This document shows, piece after piece, positions 60,764 to 64,000 of a stretch of DNA of 64,000 nucleotides. The notes below the pieces were generated by a model that saw only the letters and a list, made by a program, of their open reading frames with translations, did not search any database and was not told the origin of the DNA. Position numbers and translations under genes: made by a program. Source of the stretch: PFJX01 sp963713085 (GTDB lineage: Bacteria; Pseudomonadota; Gammaproteobacteria; Burkholderiales; Thiobacillaceae); the NCBI GenBank assembly GCA_963713085.1, contig CAVQKQ010000018.1, positions 62,001 through 126,000 of the forward strand. Reading direction: 5' to 3'. Position 1 is the first letter of the stretch; each line of letters starts with the position of its first letter.

Positions 60764-61266
60764 AAACTACCCTGGCAACCCTGTTCCTGCTGTTGAGCGC
60801 GGCGGGCACCATTCCCGCCTGTGCGGAGGAGATCAACGCCGTGGTCAAGATCCCCCGGCTCACCCTGGAGGCTTCCGAGAAGCTGGCCCGGGCGGCGCTG
60901 GATGCCTGCCGCAAGGAAGGCATCCAGGTCGGCGTGACCGTGGTGGACCGCAGCGGCGACGCCATGGTGTTCCTGCGCGACACCCTGGCGCCGAGGGTCA
61001 CCATCGAGGTCAGCCGGCAAAAGGCCTATACCGCGGTGAATTTCAACGCGCCTACGTCCACCATGGAGGACCGTTTCACCAAACCCTTTGCCATCGGCAA
61101 GGTGGACGGGCTGGTGTTCTCCGCTGGGGGTATACCCATCGAGGCGGCCGGAAACATAGTCGGGGCCGTGGGTGTGTCGGGTGCGGCTACCGGCGAACAG
61201 GACGAGGCTTGCGCCCGAGCGGGCCTGCAGGCCATCGCTTTCGACCTGGAGTCTGCCAGCCCCTGA
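60760..61266 (+). CDS. Exported GlcG/HbpS-like (DUF336) protein
   Basis: This 168-residue protein has a signal peptide (TLATLFLLLSAAGTIPACA) and a GlcG/HbpS domain (LTLEASEKLARAALDACR, VTVVDRSGDAMVFLRD, GAVGVSGA). HbpS of Streptomyces binds heme; other members are of unknown function. It overlaps ntpD by four bases (ATGA), so it is translated with the ATPase. The reason for an exported heme-type protein here is not clear. Confidence 0.87.
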   Translation: MKTTLATLFLLLSAAGTIPACAEEINAVVKIPRLTLEASEKLARAALDACRKEGIQVGVTVVDRSGDAMVFLRDTLAPRVTIEVSRQKAYTAVNFNAPTSTMEDRFTKPFAIGKVDGLVFSAGGIPIEAAGNIVGAVGVSGAATGEQDEACARAGLQAIAFDLESASP

Positions 61267-61273
61267 GCTTGCC

Positions 61274-61298
61274 GACCCGCGCCTAGGCGCGCCGGGTC
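61274..61298. terminator. Possible hairpin between convergent genes
   Basis: GACCC (61274-61278) and GGGTC (61294-61298) enclose CGCC/GGCG, giving a GC-rich stem overlapping the methyltransferase stop. No T-run is seen on either side. It could serve both converging transcripts. Confidence 0.3.
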
Positions 61299-61867
61299 AA
61301 GATCGATGCCAGCTCCCAAAGGCCGTTGGGATGGGAAACCCGGTCGGGGGACTGTTCCGGCCAATCCCAGCGGGTTGCGGGGAACAGGGTGCGCATCTCA
61401 GATAATGCGCAGTGGTAGGGCGGGCCGCCTTCCCGCTCGGTCTGCATGAACAGGGCGAAGAGGCGCCCGTTCGGCTTGAGCCAACGCTGCAATTGCCGTT
61501 CATAGTCCCGCCAGTGGTCCGGGCTCAGGGCGCACAGGCAGGTTTGTTCGTAGATGGCGTCGAATGCCGCCACCGGCTGCCAGGCCAGGACGTCGGCGCA
61601 GACTCGTTCCGCGCTGACGCCGGCTTGGGCGAGTTCCGCCTCCAGGTGCTTCAGGGCGGTCGGGGCGATGTCCAGGGCGGTCACCTGAAAGCCCCGTTGC
61701 GCCAGAACCACCGCTTCATGCCCCCGGCCGCAGCCCGGGATCAGGATAGAGCCCGGGCTCAGGTCGCCGCTTTCCAGCCAGGCGTGCAGTGCAGGGCTGG
61801 TTCCACCCCGGTCCCAGGGGATGCTGTTGGCGCGGTATTTTTCTTCCCAGTGGCTCATGGCGCTCAT
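61283..61867 (-). CDS. Thiopurine methyltransferase-like SAM methyltransferase
   Basis: This 194-residue class I methyltransferase has the SAM motif ILIPGCGRGHEAVVLAQRG and VTALDIAPTAL, with the TPMT-like WEEKYRANSIPWDRGGTSPAL start. TPMT-type enzymes methylate sulfur, selenium or tellurium groups; the substrate here is unknown. Start at 61867 (MSAMSHWEE); starts at 61858 or 61924 are alternatives. It is divergent from miaA. Confidence 0.85.
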   Translation of the reverse strand: MSAMSHWEEKYRANSIPWDRGGTSPALHAWLESGDLSPGSILIPGCGRGHEAVVLAQRGFQVTALDIAPTALKHLEAELAQAGVSAERVCADVLAWQPVAAFDAIYEQTCLCALSPDHWRDYERQLQRWLKPNGRLFALFMQTEREGGPPYHCALSEMRTLFPATRWDWPEQSPDRVSHPNGLWELASILTRRA

Positions 61868-61941
61868 CTTCAAAACAGGCAGGACAGGTTCGGTCCCCTT
61901 GCGGTTCCCGGTCAAGTTCGGCATAACCCACCGGCAATACC

Positions 61942-62907
61942 ATGACCCGCCGAGAACAGCCCCTTCCGCCCGCGATCTGCCTGATGGGCCCCACCGCCAG
62001 CGGCAAAACCGACCTGGCCGTGGCCCTGGCGGCGTGTTTCCCGCTGGAGATCATCAGCGTGGATTCGGCCCTGGTGTATCGCGGCATGGATATCGGCACC
62101 GCCAAACCGGATGCCGCGACCCTGGCCCGGGCGCCCCATCACCTCATCGATCTTGTCGATCCCTCCGAGGCCTATTCCGCCGGGCGCTTCAAGGTCGATG
62201 CCATGGGCTTGATGGCGGAGATCACCGCCCGCGGGCGGGTCCCTCTCCTGGTGGGCGGCACCATGTTGTATTTCCGTGCCCTCAAGGGGGGGTTGGATGC
62301 GCTGCCGCCCGCCGATCCCGCGCTGCGTGAGGCATTGGAGGCCCGGGCCGCGCGCGCGGGTTGGCCGGCCTTGCATGGCGTATTGGCGCGGCTGGATCCG
62401 GAAGCTGCCGCGCGCCTTAAACCCAACGATGCCCAGCGTATCCAGCGCGCCCTGGAACTGTGCCTGACCACGGGCGAGTCCCTCTCGGCGTTGTACGGCA
62501 AGGCGGGTGCGGCGCCGCCGCCCTTCCGCATGCTGGAGCTGGCCTTGCTTCCGGGTAATCGGGCCTGGCTGCATGAACGGATCAACCGGCGCTTCCGGAT
62601 CATGCTGGAGGCCGGACTGGTGGAGGAACTGCGGAGCCTGCAGGCCCATTACCCACTGCATGCCGCTCTGCCTTCCATGCGCTGCGTGGGCTATCGCCAG
62701 GCCTGGCAGTTTCTGGCCGGCGAGATCGACGCGGCCGGGCTTTTCGAGAAAGGGGCGGCGGCCACCCGCCAGCTGGCCAAGCGCCAGCTGACCTGGCTGC
62801 GAGGCTGGACGGGAGCGGAGGCGCTGGATTGCATGGCGCCGGATCTGGTCGATCAGGCCGCCGACCGGGTGGCCCGCTTTCTGGGGATTCCGGATCAGGC
62901 GTCCTGA
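61942..62907 (+). CDS. miaA: tRNA dimethylallyltransferase
   Basis: This 321-residue enzyme has the P-loop GPTASGKTDLAVALA, the DSALVYRGMDIGTAKP motif and GGTMLYFRALKGGL. It adds the dimethylallyl group to A37 of tRNAs reading UNN codons. It overlaps the 3' end of the phospholipase gene on the opposite strand by 13 bases. Confidence 0.97.
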   Translation: MTRREQPLPPAICLMGPTASGKTDLAVALAACFPLEIISVDSALVYRGMDIGTAKPDAATLARAPHHLIDLVDPSEAYSAGRFKVDAMGLMAEITARGRVPLLVGGTMLYFRALKGGLDALPPADPALREALEARAARAGWPALHGVLARLDPEAAARLKPNDAQRIQRALELCLTTGESLSALYGKAGAAPPPFRMLELALLPGNRAWLHERINRRFRIMLEAGLVEELRSLQAHYPLHAALPSMRCVGYRQAWQFLAGEIDAAGLFEKGAAATRQLAKRQLTWLRGWTGAEALDCMAPDLVDQAADRVARFLGIPDQAS

Positions 62908-63749
62908 AGCCGAGACAGCTTGAACGGCAGGTATTCACGGGTGGTCTGGTAGCCGGTCTCGAACAGGGTGTTCTTCTGTTCGGGCGTCATGTTGAACTCC
63001 AGGGGCGACATGCCCTCGGTCTCGATCAGCACGGTGTTGTGCCAGAGGATGTCGGTGAGGTATTCCCGGGACATGGTGCTCATGAAGGTGCGCATCAGCA
63101 TGAACATGTAGTCGGCCACCGGCAGAATCTTGCGCGCCGGATGGGACTCGGCGATCCGCTTGTCCCGCAACCGGAAACAGACCACCGGGGTGCGGTCCCC
63201 GGCCCAGTCGCGGAACAGGCCGTCCTCCGCCATGATGCTGCCGTCCACCAACACATGGTCCCCGTAATGATGGAACGAGAAGACCAGGGGTATGGAGATG
63301 GAGTAGAGCACGGCCTTGGCAATCCGCAGATCCGGCGTGGTGTCCCGGCTGAACACCACGGGCTGGCCGGAGCGGACGTCCGTGGCCACGATGTTCAAAC
63401 TGACTTCCAGGTCGCGGAAACGGGCGCCGTCCAGTTCGCCGTCCAGCCAGTTCTCGAAGCGCCGCCCGGTGGAGAGGCCGCCGCGCAGGATGAGGTTCAG
63501 CAGGGAATGGCCGCGGAACTGGCGAAAATCCACCTCCCGAAACAGCGCCTTCATATGCTCCAGGTTGTTGCCGGACGCCGCGAGGGCGGCCACCACGCCG
63601 CCACCGGAGACGCCGACGATGTGGTCGAAGGCCAGGCCCATGTCCCGGAGAGCGGTGAGAACGCCCACGTGGGCGGGCAGGCGCGTGCCGCCACCGGCCA
63701 GGATGGGGACGATGCGGGAAGGGAGTTGGGGAGGGAGTGGCGTGGTCAC
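62895..63749 (-). CDS. Patatin-like phospholipase
   Basis: This 284-residue protein has the patatin oxyanion region ILAGGGTRLPAHVGVL, the serine motif GVSGGG and the aspartate motif VDGSIMAED, giving the Ser-Asp dyad. No signal peptide is seen. Cytosolic patatin-like proteins hydrolyse phospholipids or act as toxins or regulators; the role here is not known. It is convergent with miaA. Confidence 0.88.
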   Translation of the reverse strand: MTTPLPPQLPSRIVPILAGGGTRLPAHVGVLTALRDMGLAFDHIVGVSGGGVVAALAASGNNLEHMKALFREVDFRQFRGHSLLNLILRGGLSTGRRFENWLDGELDGARFRDLEVSLNIVATDVRSGQPVVFSRDTTPDLRIAKAVLYSISIPLVFSFHHYGDHVLVDGSIMAEDGLFRDWAGDRTPVVCFRLRDKRIAESHPARKILPVADYMFMLMRTFMSTMSREYLTDILWHNTVLIETEGMSPLEFNMTPEQKNTLFETGYQTTREYLPFKLSRLQDA

Positions 63750-64000
63750 CGGGACTGAGCATCATTCTGTCGTTATCGACCGCATCATAATGGGGTGAGC
63801 CTGCGATGCAACATCCAAGGGACCCGATGCCGTCCCGGGCGATGCGGTTGCAGCTTCTATGAGCCGGAGGGGCGGAAGACCGGGTCCGGATTGCCGGTGA
63901 GGATGCAATGCGCGGCATGACGGTTTCAATGCAGCGCTTATGCAAGGGGCGATCCCGCCGGCCTGATGGATAATCATGCATCGGGCATCAGTGTCCGCTA
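63750..64000. other. Gene-free end of the window
   Basis: This 251-base stretch upstream of the phospholipase gene has no supported gene; it may hold that gene's promoter. Confidence 0.4.

Noticed and set aside
1..64000. CRISPR arrays, tRNA or rRNA genes, and phage genes
   Set aside because: No regularly spaced repeats, tRNA-like cloverleaf sequence, rRNA segments or phage structural genes were seen by eye; a tRNA scan was not run.

Overview
The window is a high-GC chromosomal segment from a betaproteobacterium. The evidence is the gene content and order: lspA-fkpB-ispH behind ribF-ileS, an rpoE-rseA-rseB-rseC block, rplU-rpmA-obgE-proB, and small families typical of betaproteobacteria (DUF3106, DUF3619, DUF3579, DUF3025). 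The metabolic genes point to a chemolithotroph or facultative lithotroph that uses hydrogen and reduced sulfur. I cannot name the species from the sequence alone.

Layout. 1-12.6 kb is core: envelope stress regulation (rpoE-rseABC, read leftward), nadB, pepA, the LPS exporter lptF-lptG, a sigma-factor/DUF3619/DUF3106 group, rplU-rpmA, obgE and proB. 12.6-15.5 kb is a small accessory island between proB and ispH. It is bounded by nested inverted repeats and holds one AT-richer gene, cut in two by a 1,440-bp ISL3-type insertion sequence with perfect 47-bp ends and an 8-bp target duplication. 15.5-27.9 kb is core again: ispH, fkpB, lspA, ileS, ribF, murJ, rpsT, ppa, an HD-GYP-like protein and a YbbN-like thioredoxin.

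28-52 kb is a redox island. It starts with a rubrerythrin-like protein, a UbiA-family membrane prenyltransferase, a hydrogenase protease and a short HupH-like protein. Next comes a complete membrane-bound [NiFe] hydrogenase operon whose small subunit has the six-cysteine pattern of oxygen-tolerant (group 1d) enzymes, with its cytochrome b and maturation genes. After that come a two-gene YeeE/YedE transporter, a three-subunit molybdopterin oxidoreductase of the polysulfide/thiosulfate reductase type, a lipoprotein with a cysteine-less rhodanese domain, an 11-heme cytochrome c (opposite strand), a HemN/HemW-like radical SAM protein and a stand-alone cyclic-nucleotide-binding protein. A second [NiFe] hydrogenase of the Isp type (hynS-isp1-isp2-orf-hynL) follows; it has only the standard cysteines.

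52-61.3 kb is a complete V/A-type ATPase operon in the order G/H-C-I-K-F-E-A-B-D, followed by an exported GlcG/HbpS-like protein overlapping the D gene. The Isp hydrogenase and the ATPase run in one direction with very short gaps from about 46.5 to 61.3 kb, so they may be one transcription unit. 61.3-64 kb holds a methyltransferase, miaA and a patatin-like phospholipase.

How they fit together (inference): the two hydrogenases would feed electrons from H2 to quinone and, through Isp1/Isp2, to or from a second pool. The molybdoenzyme would exchange electrons between quinone and a sulfur compound delivered or handled by the YeeE pair and the rhodanese lipoprotein. The V/A-ATPase would couple to the resulting ion gradient. 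The hyp genes for NiFe cofactor assembly, apart from one hypC-like gene, are not in this window. No tRNA, rRNA or CRISPR array was seen.
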